Assembly: GCA_009792885.1 (NCBI GenBank)
Contig: WMCF01000023.1
Coordinates: 11,368,013-11,432,012 of the forward strand
Direction of reading: 5' to 3'
DNA length: 64,000 bases
Source: Eremophila alpestris peregrina
Lineage: Eukaryota; Chordata; Aves; Passeriformes; Alaudidae
This document shows positions 58,101 through 64,000 of this stretch, in pieces. A model generated the notes under the pieces. That model made no database searches. It was not told the origin of the DNA and saw nothing but the letters and a program-made list of their open reading frames with translations. How positions within the stretch are numbered: the first letter of the stretch is position 1; every line of letters begins with the position of its first letter. The position numbers and the translations under genes were made by a program.

Positions 58101-59238
58101 TCGCACTTTTATAAGTTTTGGTATATTTGCATATTGGGGTTTAATTGTCCAATTACATCTTCAGGCTCTGAGGTCTCATCCTTCTTGTTTCCCCCTTCAG
58201 TCCAGTCCACCATTATTTATGCTGTTGGGCCTGAAAGTCGTCCTAGGTCTTCAGCAGGGAAAGGATTTGTTTTGTCTGCCTACTCTGTGAAGAAAGCTCT
58301 CTAGCACTTAATGTGAGGCTCAGAACTACACCCCGAGGCAGCACAGGATTTGAAAAACATAAAAGCTAAAACTTAAGGCATTACCAGCAACACATCCCTC
58401 AGATGTGTGTGTAATCATCCAATTGTAGCTCTGAATTACAGGACAATAAGATATTAAGGAGTCACAATTGCTCTTCATTTAGCTTCCCTCCTTCCTGCCT
58501 CATGTCTTCCCCAAAAAAGTAGTTGCAGCCAAGGACCACGGTACATCCAAGCAGTGTCTTCACAGAATATTTTGTAGGACTGGCATTGGCAGCTGGAAGG
58601 AATCAACTCCTGAAGCAGACTTTTTTGCAGAGTAATTTTATAAAACCCATGTGGGTTTTATCCTTTAGCTGCGAGCCAGAATTATCTGGAGTCAAGTATG
58701 CATCTTTGTGTTCTGCAGGAATACAACTATTCCTATGGAAATCACCACTTTGATCCAGAAAGGTGTATGCACTAACCCAAGCTGATTTGAAAAAGGCTGT
58801 AACATTTCCACCATGAAAGTTGTTTAGGGTAGTCTTAGGCATGACAGATCCTAGTTCTAGACAGCAAAGCTTGATCCTAGTTTTTTTTATTGGGGGGGGG
58901 GGGGGATGTTGATCAGACTACATCATGAGGTCTGTTTCCTATAGACTATACATATAAGTTCTAAAACAAGCACTGTGATAACACTCAGTGCAGTGCCCAA
59001 ACCTATATTCAGAAGCAGAATTACTTCCAAAATCAGGTATTCTTTAGAAATGTATTTCCTTCTCTCTTTCTCCCATCAGGACCAGTACGTCTTCTTAAAC
59101 CAGTGTGTCATGGATATCATTAAATCCCAGAGAGAGAGGAGAACTGACCTTATCTACCAAAACGTGACAGCAATGGCAATCTATGAGAACTTCCCACCTG
59201 GGCCAGCCTTGGGGAAGGCCAATGGCTACCATGCATAG
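37033..59238 (+). CDS. PTPRJ: Receptor-type tyrosine-protein phosphatase eta (DEP-1/CD148), gene-level span of 22 coding exons, leader exon excluded
   Basis: PTPRJ is a single-pass membrane phosphatase that dephosphorylates phosphotyrosine on receptor kinases and Src-family kinases at the plasma membrane. The sequence shows FN3 repeats, a membrane-proximal region, one transmembrane helix ending in a basic stop-transfer cluster, and a single cytoplasmic PTP domain with the KNRY, DYINANY, WPDHGVP and HCSAGVGRTG motifs in order. The C-terminus NGYHA parallels NGYIA of the human protein. All exon junctions use GT-AG and the phases chain without conflict: 1-1 through the FN3 exons, then 1-2-1-2-2-2-0-1-0-0-0-2-0. 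The coding sum is 3578 nt without a leader exon, if the N-containing exon is taken as 267 nt like its paralogues. One domain only separates it from two-domain receptor PTPs; PTPRB, PTPRH and PTPRO are less similar at both ends. An exon containing Ns and an adapter-like intronic insert mean the ectodomain may be imperfectly assembled. Confidence 0.96.
37910..38176 (+). CDS. PTPRJ: PTPRJ exon 3: FN3 repeat 1
   Basis: A 267-nt phase 1-1 exon with acceptor TTTTTTCGTAG and donor ACAA/GTAAGT. It encodes one FN3 repeat with the core Trp (TLKWEV), the central strand YKIEVVNGT and the C-terminal PGTLYNFT turn. Several N-glycosylation sequons are visible (NLT, NGT, NQT, NIT, NFT). It is the most divergent of the six paralogous exons (WEVTGSDSDNN where the others read WVMNDSAS or WVVNDSAS). 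Confidence 0.95.
38457..38494. other. Nextera mate-pair junction adapter left in the assembly
   Basis: CTGTCTCTTATACACATCT is directly followed by its exact reverse complement, giving a 38-bp perfect palindrome. This is the Tn5 mosaic-end junction formed in Nextera mate-pair libraries. Translated, it gives the well-known contaminant tails VYKRQ and MCIRDR. It is not part of the genome. Sequence on its two sides comes from the two ends of one circularised fragment, so their order and spacing here are unsafe. Confidence 0.95.
38817..39083 (+). CDS. PTPRJ: PTPRJ exon 4: FN3 repeat 2
   Basis: A 267-nt phase 1-1 exon after TTTCACAG, ended by ACAA/GTAAGT. The FN3 core is LKWVMND, YSYRIEVVNGT and PGTLYNFTVFAVAADNET. 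It differs from exon 5 at about five positions and shares some 230 bp of upstream intron with exons 5, 7 and 8, so it belongs to a recently duplicated or gene-converted unit. The adapter artefact lies 320 bp upstream. Confidence 0.94.
39480..41232 (+). mobile_element. Degenerate CR1 LINE with ORF2 remnants and 3' end
   Basis: Broken frames match the CR1 pol polyprotein in order. PWESAFEGLGIHK occurs near 39560; FWEYINSKRRSKENIG and a CFASVFGDTD-like piece lie at 39880-40020; GPVGIHP is near 40150; reverse-transcriptase-like FSDIFGTVPHSILLDKL is near 40515-40565. The 3' end shows the CR1 tail (GGCTTGACATTAGGAAGCAT, GTAGGTCCCTTCTAAGATAAA) and ATTCC repeats. Many stops and indels show it is dead. 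It lies between the two most similar FN3 exons, in the same orientation as PTPRJ. Confidence 0.85.
41468..41734 (+). CDS. PTPRJ: PTPRJ exon 5: FN3 repeat 3
   Basis: A 267-nt phase 1-1 exon, acceptor TTTCACAG, donor ACAA/GTAAGG. It is nearly identical to exon 4; the visible changes are one synonymous base in PGTL and four near the 3' end (FKCLYT instead of FKQLCT). Its upstream intron is shared with exons 4, 7 and 8 but its downstream intron is unrelated to theirs, which places one edge of the duplicated or converted tract at about the exon's end. Confidence 0.95.
42838..43104 (+). CDS. PTPRJ: PTPRJ exon 6: FN3 repeat 4
   Basis: A 267-nt phase 1-1 exon beginning GACCCAACCGAG and ending ACAA/GTAAGT. 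It encodes RVEDLEAESIDVTSVTLKW, YTYRIEVVNDT and the PGTLYNFT turn. Shared upstream intron is limited to about 20 bp (GTTGTTGCTTTGCCTTTCACAG), but the downstream intron (GCTCTGTG..TTTGCTGTGCAGGACAG) matches that of exon 7, so it joined the array with different boundaries. Confidence 0.95.
44322..44588 (+). CDS. PTPRJ: PTPRJ exon 7: FN3 repeat 5
   Basis: A 267-nt phase 1-1 exon, acceptor TTTCACAG, donor ACAA/GTAAGT. The repeat reads KVDNLEAESIDVTSVTLKW then YSYRIEVVNGTLVKNLTFN. It looks like a mosaic: the start resembles exons 4 and 5, the middle resembles exon 6 and the end resembles exon 4. Both flanking introns share sequence with exon 8. Confidence 0.95.
45452..45746 (+). CDS. PTPRJ: PTPRJ exon 8: FN3 repeat 6, interrupted by an assembly gap
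   Basis: The acceptor TTTCACAG and the donor ACAG/GTAAGT bound an exon of the same family (PVDDLEAESIDVTFVTLKW before the gap, then PGTLYNFT and GEGRSIELCT after it). It contains 57 Ns. The five paralogues are each 267 nt; this one measures 295 nt with the Ns, so the missing piece should be 29 nt rather than 57. As printed, the frame breaks after the gap, which is an artefact and not a real frameshift. Confidence 0.9.
45601..45657. other. Assembly gap (57 N) inside a coding exon
   Basis: The run of Ns replaces the segment corresponding to GAAGCCAAAG..GAGTTAAT in the sister exons. The paralogues have 29 nt between the matching flanks, so the N count is an estimate and should not be used for translation. 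Confidence 0.97.
46430..46669 (+). pseudogene. Decayed FN3 exon of PTPRJ (pseudo-exon)
   Basis: Between exons 8 and 9 an unannotated relic keeps FN3 landmarks: a TTGCACAG acceptor-like start followed by AGCCCAGC (compare GGCCCAAC), the string STDDTSPNYSYRIEIKS at 46488-46538, and HNFTIFVGIADSVTEE at 46616-46663. These match DDASPTYSY of a human PTPRJ FN3 repeat and YNFTVFAVAADNETEGE of the neighbouring exons. It is broken by TAG at 46456, at least two frameshifts, TAA at 46608 and TAA at 46667 where the donor should be. It is a lost repeat rather than a working exon. Confidence 0.85.
47534..47815 (+). CDS. PTPRJ: PTPRJ exon 9: cysteine-containing FN3-like repeat
   Basis: A 282-nt phase 1-1 exon after TTTCTTTTGGCAG, ended by ACTG/GTAAGC. 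It encodes VPASVNSFQCEPVAKQPF, LKWKCPSGNNSGFRIEIS and later SRCTVEG and DKLCHTS. The four cysteines and the LKW-C-P spacing match the corresponding human repeat (DPASMASFDCE, LKWTCPPG). It is clearly of a different subtype from exons 3-8 and single copy here. Confidence 0.95.
47914..47969. repeat. Perfect 24-bp inverted repeat with 8-nt loop
   Basis: Positions 47914-47937 (starting TAATGTAGTG) are the exact reverse complement of 47946-47969, separated by AACCTGCA. It lies in the intron after exon 9. A perfect stem of this length is unexpected by chance; it may be a recent snap-back duplication, a palindromic transposon remnant or an assembly fold-back. Confidence 0.85.
48094..48228 (+). CDS. 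PTPRJ: PTPRJ exon 10: membrane-proximal domain, part 1
   Basis: A 135-nt phase 1-1 exon with acceptor GGTTTTTTGACAG and donor CAAA/GTAAGA. It encodes DPPPPNEVPSVKAVSHSSLS and GPLEAYAVMITTED, close to human DPPPPDGSPNITSVSHNSVK and GPIKAYAVILTT. This begins the last extracellular domain before the membrane. Confidence 0.94.
50063..50273 (+). CDS. PTPRJ: PTPRJ exon 11: membrane-proximal domain, part 2
   Basis: A 211-nt exon, phase 1 to phase 2, acceptor TTTTTTCCTGAAG and donor TACAG/GTATTT. It encodes NNTYKDFKQKKTTAYVTYVI, a Ser/His/Asn-rich stretch and GYENGPLIPLRSYR. The human counterparts are YTYEDFKKGASDTYVTYLI and LEPLGSYR. Confidence 0.94.
50420..50535 (+). CDS. PTPRJ: PTPRJ exon 12: last extracellular segment
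   Basis: A 116-nt exon, phase 2 to phase 1, acceptor TTTTCAACAG and donor CCAG/GTATAG. It encodes RACVAGFTNITF, an acidic stretch (DDVIEGED) and SYVSFSPCSEPVLLPQDP. Human PTPRJ has RACVAGFTNITF and LPQDPG at the same places. The next residue begins the membrane span. Confidence 0.95.
51098..51185 (+). CDS. PTPRJ: PTPRJ exon 13: transmembrane helix
   Basis: An 88-nt exon, phase 1 to phase 2, acceptor TTTTATCAG and donor AGAAG/GTAATG. It encodes GVIAGVVIGCLLAIFAVVAI and GGLILW, then the stop-transfer RRRR. The helix contains a GxxxG pair (GVVIG). The corresponding human helix has GxxxGxxxG; the third small residue here is Ala. Confidence 0.96.
51454..51622 (-). mobile_element. CR1 LINE 3' fragment, antisense
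   Basis: TAGAATCATAGAATGGCTTG, GGTTGGAAGGGATCTTCAAG, CCCTGCCATGGACAGGGACA and CAACCTGGCCTTGAACACTG are the hallmarks of a CR1 3' end read in reverse. It lies in the intron after the transmembrane exon and is a short 5'-truncated copy. Confidence 0.9.
52238..52777. repeat. T/G-only low-complexity tract (about 540 bp)
   Basis: The plus strand is almost entirely T and G, with irregular TTG, TTTGG and GGGG groups, and almost no A or C. No short unit repeats exactly, so it is compositional and not a clean microsatellite. Long open frames across it arise because stop codons need A. It lies in the intron between exons 13 and 14. Confidence 0.9.
52945..52986 (+). CDS. PTPRJ: PTPRJ exon 14: basic juxtamembrane segment
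   Basis: A 42-nt exon, phase 2-2, acceptor TTTTACCTTATAG and donor TTAA/GTAAGT. It encodes RKDKRNNEVSFSPIK, matching human RKDAKNNEVSFSQIK. It sits on the cytoplasmic side directly after the stop-transfer cluster. Confidence 0.94.
53817..53825 (+). CDS. PTPRJ: PTPRJ exon 15: 9-nt microexon
   Basis: AATCAAGAA is flanked by a strong pyrimidine tract ending CTCTCCTGAAG and by GTAAGTAA. In phase 2-2 it adds Ile-Lys-Lys, so the joined protein reads SPIK-IKK-SKMIKVENF beside human SQIK-PKK-SKLIRVENF, with no length difference. Skipping it would keep the frame and remove three residues. Confidence 0.85.
53920..54007 (+). CDS. PTPRJ: PTPRJ exon 16: juxtamembrane to PTP domain start
   Basis: An 88-nt exon, phase 2 to phase 0, acceptor TTTTCCATTTTAG and donor GAG/GTATGT. 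It encodes SKMIKVENFESYFKKQQADF and NCGFAEEYE, nearly the same as human SKLIRVENFEAYFKKQQADS and NCGFAEEYE. This is the N-terminal helix leading into the phosphatase fold. Confidence 0.97.
55105..55195 (+). CDS. PTPRJ: PTPRJ exon 17: PTP domain, pTyr-recognition loop
   Basis: A 91-nt exon, phase 0 to phase 1, acceptor CTTTTATTGCAG and donor CCAT/GTGAGT. It encodes ELKSAGVHQPKFAAELPENR and GKNRYNNVLP. The KNRY loop shapes the depth of the active-site pocket so that phosphotyrosine is preferred. Confidence 0.97.
55985..56058 (+). CDS. PTPRJ: PTPRJ exon 18: PTP domain, DYINANY motif
   Basis: A 74-nt exon, phase 1 to phase 0, acceptor CTTTCTGCAG and donor CCT/GTAAGT. It encodes YDISRVKLSSQSSGASDYIN and ANYMP. 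The DYINANY motif is a hallmark of classical PTPs. Confidence 0.97.
56216..56350 (+). CDS. PTPRJ: PTPRJ exon 19: PTP domain core
   Basis: A 135-nt phase 0-0 exon, acceptor TTCTTCCTAG and donor CGG/GTATGT. It encodes GYNSKKAFIAAQGPLPNTIE, DFWQMIWEKNIYSIVML and TKCVEQAR, all standard classical-PTP strands and helices and close to the human exon. Confidence 0.97.
56771..56890 (+). CDS. PTPRJ: PTPRJ exon 20: PTP domain core
   Basis: A 120-nt phase 0-0 exon, acceptor CTCTTCTTAG and donor AAG/GTAGGG. It encodes TKCEQYWPDKQPKSYGDIIV and VLPEWTIRDFTVEK, matching human TKCEEYWPSKQAQDYGDITV and VLPEWTIRDFTVKN. Confidence 0.97.
57242..57402 (+). CDS. PTPRJ: PTPRJ exon 21: WPD loop and catalytic cysteine
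   Basis: A 161-nt exon, phase 0 to phase 2, acceptor CTGTTGCTGCAG and donor TGCAG/GTAGGA. It encodes RQFHFTSWPDHGVPETTDLL and ends TLVHC plus two bases of Ser. The Asp of WPD is the general acid and Cys of HCS is the nucleophile. The intron interrupts the Ser codon directly after the catalytic Cys. Its composition is much richer in G/C than exons 16-20. Confidence 0.98.
57819..57954 (+). CDS. PTPRJ: PTPRJ exon 22: P-loop (AGVGRTG) and following helices
   Basis: A 136-nt exon, phase 2 to phase 0, acceptor GTCGTTGCAG and donor GAG/GTGAGC. Joined to exon 21 it completes HCSAGVGRTG, the phosphate-binding loop with the invariant Arg. It continues FIAIDRLIQQMEMESTVDVY and DLRMHRPLMVQTE. GC and CpG content are high, in contrast to most other exons. 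Confidence 0.98.
57985..58400 (-). mobile_element. Probable solo LTR of an avian endogenous retrovirus, antisense
   Basis: Read on the minus strand, the segment has TATAAAAG (58106-58113 on the plus strand as CTTTTATA) followed about 110 bp later by AATAAA (57993-57998), the U3-R-U5 layout of an LTR. The plus-strand string GGTATATTTGCATATTGGGG and its surroundings look like a dispersed avian element. No coding region is present. The ends and family are uncertain. It sits in the last PTPRJ intron. Confidence 0.45.
58892..58905. repeat. Poly-G run
   Basis: Fourteen consecutive Gs follow TTTTTTTTATT in the last intron. The homopolymer length is prone to sequencing error. Confidence 0.9.
59080..59238 (+). 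CDS. PTPRJ: PTPRJ exon 23: Q loop, C-terminal tail and stop
   Basis: The acceptor TCTCCCATCAG starts a phase-0 exon of 52 codons plus TAG. It encodes DQYVFLNQCVMDIIKSQRER with the Gln used in hydrolysis of the phospho-enzyme, then RTDLIYQNVTAMAIYEN and KANGYHA. The human tail is DLIYQNTTAMTIYEN and KTNGYIA. The two C-terminal tyrosines (IYQN, IYEN) are conserved; in human they are known phosphorylation sites that bind Src-family SH2 domains. Confidence 0.98.
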   Translation, partial: DQYVFLNQCVMDIIKSQRERRTDLIYQNVTAMAIYENFPPGPALGKANGYHA

Positions 59239-62200
59239 TCCAGAAGGAACCCAGTGCCTCCAGGAGGTGTCCAACTCGTGTTTGCTGGGGTTGTGTGCAG
59301 TGTCTCACGTCTGCCTTCTCCAGTTCTGTCTGCATTCAGAGGTGTGATCTGCAGGAGGAAAAACACAGTGCTGACAGGAGCTGCAGACTGATGTGAAACA
59401 AAACCCAAGCAAAACTTTTTGAAGTTAACAGAAGAATCTTGTTTTTTCTTGGGAATTTAACAGTACTGATAGGTGAAATAGCATTTGAAGTATGAACAGC
59501 GAACTAGAATTTAAATACTAAAATAATAACACAAGCTTTTTATTACAATTTTATATGATTTCATTTACAGTCACCAGGCTGGCGGGCTGTTTTGATATAT
59601 TTAATTACAAGTTTCAGGAACATATTTTATCTACTGTATCTGGTTACTTAGTTAATAGATATGTGCCTCTGTGATCTATTTTTTTTTCTGTGTTCCTTTT
59701 TATTTAAAAAAGGAGTACAAATGGCTCCTTCAAATGGACATTTATATTTGGAAATCGTGCCTTTTCTAGTTGCTACTCTAGGAAAAAAAAGAAAAACAGC
59801 AGAGATTTTATTTTTGTACTGAAACTCTTAATGAGAACACAGATTTTTAAATAAGGCTTATGTCAAACTTAACTGTAGTTGCACTGTTGGCAGGACTCTC
59901 CAGAAGTTTGGAGGTGAGCTTTGTTCTTGCATTTCACCACAAATATCCCCTGCCTTAATGTTTTGGTGCCTCTGCCAGAGGAAGAGGAGTGTGGTCTGTC
60001 ACTCTGAGCTTTAACTGTAGTTAAAAACAGAGCAAGTGAATCTGTGAATGTGTGTGCAGGGGGCTGTTGTGGGGGTGTGGATGAAGGAGAGAATAGCTCC
60101 TCCCTGTTCCTGGCTGATATTCCTGTTTTGATACAATTTATAATGAATTATTTAAAGGTGCAATATATGATTTATTGAATAATGCTCACTCTAATAGAGT
60201 TTTTTCTCAGGTTGGTGTCTTCTTATCATTGTTGTTGTTTTTCCTCAAATATATAAATCTGTGAAAATGCTGAAGCTAAGGTTCCAAGTGTCCAAGCACT
60301 CCCAAACGGATTGACTGGCTTTACTGTTTCTACCAAAAGATGTTGCACAAAATTCTGCTGTACAGACAAATTCCTCGGTTGTTTTAGCCATTCAAAACTG
60401 AGACACATCTTACCTGCCTGCATCTCACTGATCCAGTGTAATTATTTTGTAATTATTTGCAATATACTGCTGCTTTTGTTTTGACTGGTCCTTTTAGAAA
60501 CTGAAGGAACAAGCAGAAATCCCCCAGTTGCTGATTTCACAAGTCAAGGATCAGGTTGGATTTATTTTGCAGGTACAGAACTGTTAGACTTAGGAAGACA
60601 TTACCAATGAAGGACTTAGGTAGCTTGGGATTGGGGGAGGTATGTTTTTTGGTCTTAGGATCATTGCACTGGTTGCATTGCAGTTGAATATGAGTTTTAT
60701 GAATAATGCTATAGAATAGCTATAAAGCAGGGAAAAAAATCTTATGAAGGTTTAATAACCAGAGTCCCTGGAATTCTGCTGCTTTTTTTCTTATTGTTTT
60801 AGGAGTTTTTCTTTGTTGTAGTAGAGTTGTCAGAAAAAGCTGCAAATGCTAGGAGTATATGTGGCTTTACAGTGGAACCTGGCAACGTCACAGGATCCAA
60901 TGTCAGCTGAAGGAGAACATAGGAATTCCTGGTGCACAATTGTAACTTTACAAATATCCTGAGGAATTTTTTACAACCTGGCGTGAAACTGTGGTGTGCT
61001 GTGTGAGCAAAACTGGAGGACAAAACACAGTGCACTTTTGGTTGTTAGGTTTTGGGGTTTGGTTTTAGTGTTTGTTTTGTTGTTTTTTGGGTTTTTTTTT
61101 TTTTTTTGTAGCAGCCACTTGTGGGTTCTTGAATATAATTTTCTTTTTCTCTGGAAATATTTTAAAAAACCCTCATCCTGAGGTTCATGATCCTGCCCAG
61201 CTCCATCCAAACTGGCAGCCCACAAAGTGGATCTCTCATTTGCATTCTTTCTAAGCTGCTGTCAGATGACAAAGATAAACCACTTGCACCAAACAGAACC
61301 ATTCCAAAGGAACTGGGAGGGAGGAAAGTCTGCCCTTTACAGTCATGTTATTTTCTTTAACTCTCTTGTTCTTTTTATTACTGCACATCTGTGCAGGGCA
61401 CAGAGCCAGTATTCATTATTCCAGGTCTCCCAAGAACTTGCTGCCTTAGGGTGGCAAGTGCTCTTTTGCTTCAGAAGGCCCTTGTTTTGTATAGCATAGA
61501 GGAGAGGGAGATGAGTCTTCCATGCTAGGTGATGTTGTTCCTATTCTCTTGCAGCAGAACATCAGAAACTGAGCTAGGACTGTATGTGTTTCTGCCTAAT
61601 CACTGCCCAGATCCTCTTACAGAAAACAAATGGATCTGTCCCATTATTTTGGTTTTGGAAGCAGGCATCAAATTCTCACATGTGCCATCCTCTAATGAGT
61701 ATCCATTTTTGAAGAACTGGATGCAGGTTTTTTTTTTCCCAGAACAGACACATTGTGAGAAGAGACTGAAGGTTGAAGTAAATGACCTCTTGATTCTGTG
61801 TATGGTTGGAAAGGTTTGGTAAGGCTTAAACTGTTGTAAAAAAAGTTGGGCATAGTGTCAGTGTGAATAAGTAGGACATTCCTTATAGGTTGTCTCTGCA
61901 GGAAAAGGACTACAGGTAATGCTCCACTACCTTGTGGATCTGTCTTGGTCAAGAGGAATTGAATTCCTGCAAATGTTTTCTCCCTACCCTCTGATGTTCT
62001 CTGTGTTACAATTGCTGAGATCTGTCTCCTTGGTCAGTGTTTTCTCTCACTGTTGCTTGTTTAAAGCTGTCCACTGGAAGCTCCACTGTGTGACAATTGC
62101 ATCTGTTGCATTTCTGTTTTGCTCTTTCTTCCCATTTGGGGCCTGCTCAAGAAGGGAAAAGTTGATGTGTTTCAAATAAGTGACTGTTGAATATCTTGAA

Positions 62201-62395
62201 ACGATGTACAAATTTTATTGTTTTCATATTTGTTGTACAGGAAATTTCAGTACATGTCTGTAATATTTTTAATGGTTTGATTTGTTCTTAAAAATATAAA
62301 AATAACAATTAAAAAGCATCATCCTAGAGCACTTCTGGTCTTATTTTTCCTTTGTTGGGATTTTGTTTTGAATAAAACTTATTTGTTAAAATACC
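59239..62395 (+). other. PTPRJ: PTPRJ 3' untranslated region
   Basis: The stop codon is followed by about 3.1 kb without a recognised coding segment, AT-rich towards the end. The only canonical AATAAA I see is at 62371, preceded by ATTAAA at 62308, so the mRNA probably ends near 62330 or 62395. A poly-T run near 61095 and no recognisable transposon lie within it. The end is inferred; no transcript was available. Confidence 0.65.
62308..62376 (+). promoter_or_regulatory. PTPRJ: Polyadenylation signals ATTAAA (62308) and AATAAA (62371)
   Basis: Two hexamers 63 bp apart sit at the end of the AT-rich 3' UTR. The second is followed by a T-rich stretch (TTATTTGTTAAAAT). Either could direct cleavage. 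Confidence 0.65.
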
Positions 62396-64000
62396 CATTT
62401 CATTTAGAAGGGCTTTATAAATAGAAAGTGGGCTCCCATCCTCTGGGGTGACACTTGAGTTAGTTGTGTACTGCAGTCTTTGGAGCTCCCTGGTATGGTG
62501 TTAATCTGTCATTCAGACTTCCCTGGCAGGCCCTGGGTCTGATGTTCATGTATCCTTGGTAGCTTCTCTAAATGAAGATCTTGATACCAGGTAAAGAAAC
62601 AAGACCATCATCCAAGATCCATCAAAGAGTTCCATTTGCTGAAATAGCCTTGGGGGAGGACCAGTATTTCTAAGACTTGTTTGTTTCCAGAGAGACAAGA
62701 ACGAGGAGTTTTTCATCTCTTGAAGACATTGCGTTGTCTGGAGGTGGTGATAGAAGGGGATGCAGAAATACTTCTGTAATGTTATAGCTGGCTGCTGAAT
62801 TACAGATCACCTGTCTGTAGATGCACAGAAAATTCTCAGTTTCTCCTAAAATTCTTAGTTGCCGTTCCTGGCTGCCATCTGAATCACTCCTGAGGAGGAT
62901 CACATGCCTGGAGGGTGATACTGGCACTCAGTAGCCCTCCAGTTCATCATAGGGTGCTCACACTAAACTAAAATCTTGTGATCCTCTGTGGCAACTGCTG
63001 TGTTTTCTGAAATGACTGCATGATGAGAGGGGAAGAGCCAAGTGTGATTGTCTTGTCATTGTTCAGTGGGCTCATGTGGCAGCCACGTGATGGTGGTCTT
63101 ATCCTTGTGAGACTAGAACTTCAGGGAAGCCAGCTGTTCTGGCTGCCATTTGGAGCCTTGGTCTGTTTGTGTGGGTGGAGCTGAGCCTGAATATCTGGAA
63201 ATCACATGTACCTGGTCTTGTTGTGTATCAGTTGTACTTCCTTGGAGATTAAAGAGATGGAGGTCAGAGAGGAGAGGATGTAACATTTCTGCCCTGTTCT
63301 TGGCTTGAAAAATGGGATGCACTGGTGCAGCCTTCCTGGCTGGGTGTTACCAGGCAGCAGACAGAGTTTGGAGATGAATACGTGGGTGCTTATTAAGAGG
63401 GTAGGAAATGGGGGCTTGGAGGGAAAAACACCTGAAAACTTTGCACAGAGTGCTATTCTGAAGCAAAAAAAAAAAAAAGAAAAAAAGCCAAGGTCTTAAC
63501 AGCTCCTGGGTGTTCTGGGTAAAAACTAATTTAAAAATGCAGAAGCAATCACTATGGTCATCAAGGGCTGGAAAGAGGGGCAAGTGAAGATTAATAGTTT
63601 ACTTGCTTCTGAGGTGGGCAGGTACAGTGTTCTCCACTTTGGTACTCACCAGAGAAGTTACTGTTCTTTTTTCTTTCTTCTTTTACTGTGGCACTGCTTC
63701 AGGGAGTCCCTTTCAGCTCCCCACCTAAGAGCTGGTGGTGTTGAAAAACCTCTGCCTGCAGACTCTTCCATTTTCAGCAGTTTGCACAAGTGTTCTTGAT
63801 GTTGGTACCAAACAGTGCCTCTCTCCAGTCCTGTGTTTCATTCCATGTTGCTTACCCTTGGACTTGGCAGAGCCCTGTGCCAGCCTCCTGCCTGCGAGGG
63901 AGGAGGAGGCAAATGAAGCAGAAAACCTGAGTTGGAAGCACCAGGAGGAGCTGCTTCCTGCCAGCATTGTTGCTGAAGGGAAGGAGCTGTCAGTACATCT
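62396..64000. other. Intergenic sequence downstream of PTPRJ
   Basis: No exon chain, known repeat or RNA gene is recognisable. A poly-A/GA run lies at about 63465-63488. Small open frames on both strands look like chance. Confidence 0.5.

Noticed and set aside
58640..58661. Near-palindrome ATAAAACCCATGTGGGTTTTAT
   Set aside because: Short, single and in the last intron next to the LTR-like repeat. I see nothing linking it to a function.

Overview
The window is vertebrate nuclear DNA, almost certainly from a bird and possibly a passerine. It is AT-leaning, and coding exons are small and split by introns with GT-AG ends. Its recognisable interspersed repeats are CR1-type LINE pieces and fragments resembling avian LTR retrotransposons. 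I found no prokaryotic, CRISPR, tRNA or rRNA feature.

One gene is clearly supported: PTPRJ on the plus strand (receptor-type tyrosine phosphatase eta, DEP-1/CD148, known in chicken as supporting-cell antigen). From 37033 to 59238 I could place 22 consecutive coding exons, and every splice phase chains correctly. They encode an N-terminal Ser/Thr/Asn-rich segment (37033-37161) and six fibronectin type III (FN3) exons of one symmetric type (37910-45746). A cysteine-containing FN3-like exon (47534-47815), membrane-proximal exons (48094-50535), the transmembrane exon (51098-51185) and two very short juxtamembrane exons (52945-52986 and a 9-nt microexon at 53817-53825) follow. A single PTP domain is spread over seven or eight exons (53920-59238). 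The 3' UTR is about 3.1 kb and ends near AATAAA at 62371. With a candidate 49-bp leader exon at 15866-15914 the open frame would encode about 1208 residues; human PTPRJ has 1337.

The first 37 kb contain no secure gene. They are most simply a very long first intron (or 5' flank plus intron) with the candidate leader exon, a 19-nt exon-like sequence with excellent splice sites (35982-36000), a CpG-richer patch (about 21580-21960), a CR1 tail, an LTR fragment, low-complexity tracts and an inverted repeat. The last 1.6 kb, after the polyadenylation site, hold nothing I recognise.

The most interesting region is 37.9-46.7 kb. FN3 exons have been duplicated together with flanking intron and partly homogenised: two exons 2.4 kb apart differ at only about five of 267 positions. 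A sixth to seventh kilobase further on lies a decayed FN3 exon with stops and frameshifts (about 46430-46669). The same region has two assembly faults. A 38-bp sequence identical to the Nextera mate-pair junction adapter sits in an intron (38457-38494), and a run of 57 Ns lies inside an FN3 exon (45601-45657) whose length does not fit the reading frame. I do not see a previously undescribed multi-gene system here; the novelty lies in the exon turnover of the PTPRJ ectodomain and in the assembly artefacts that affect how it is read.
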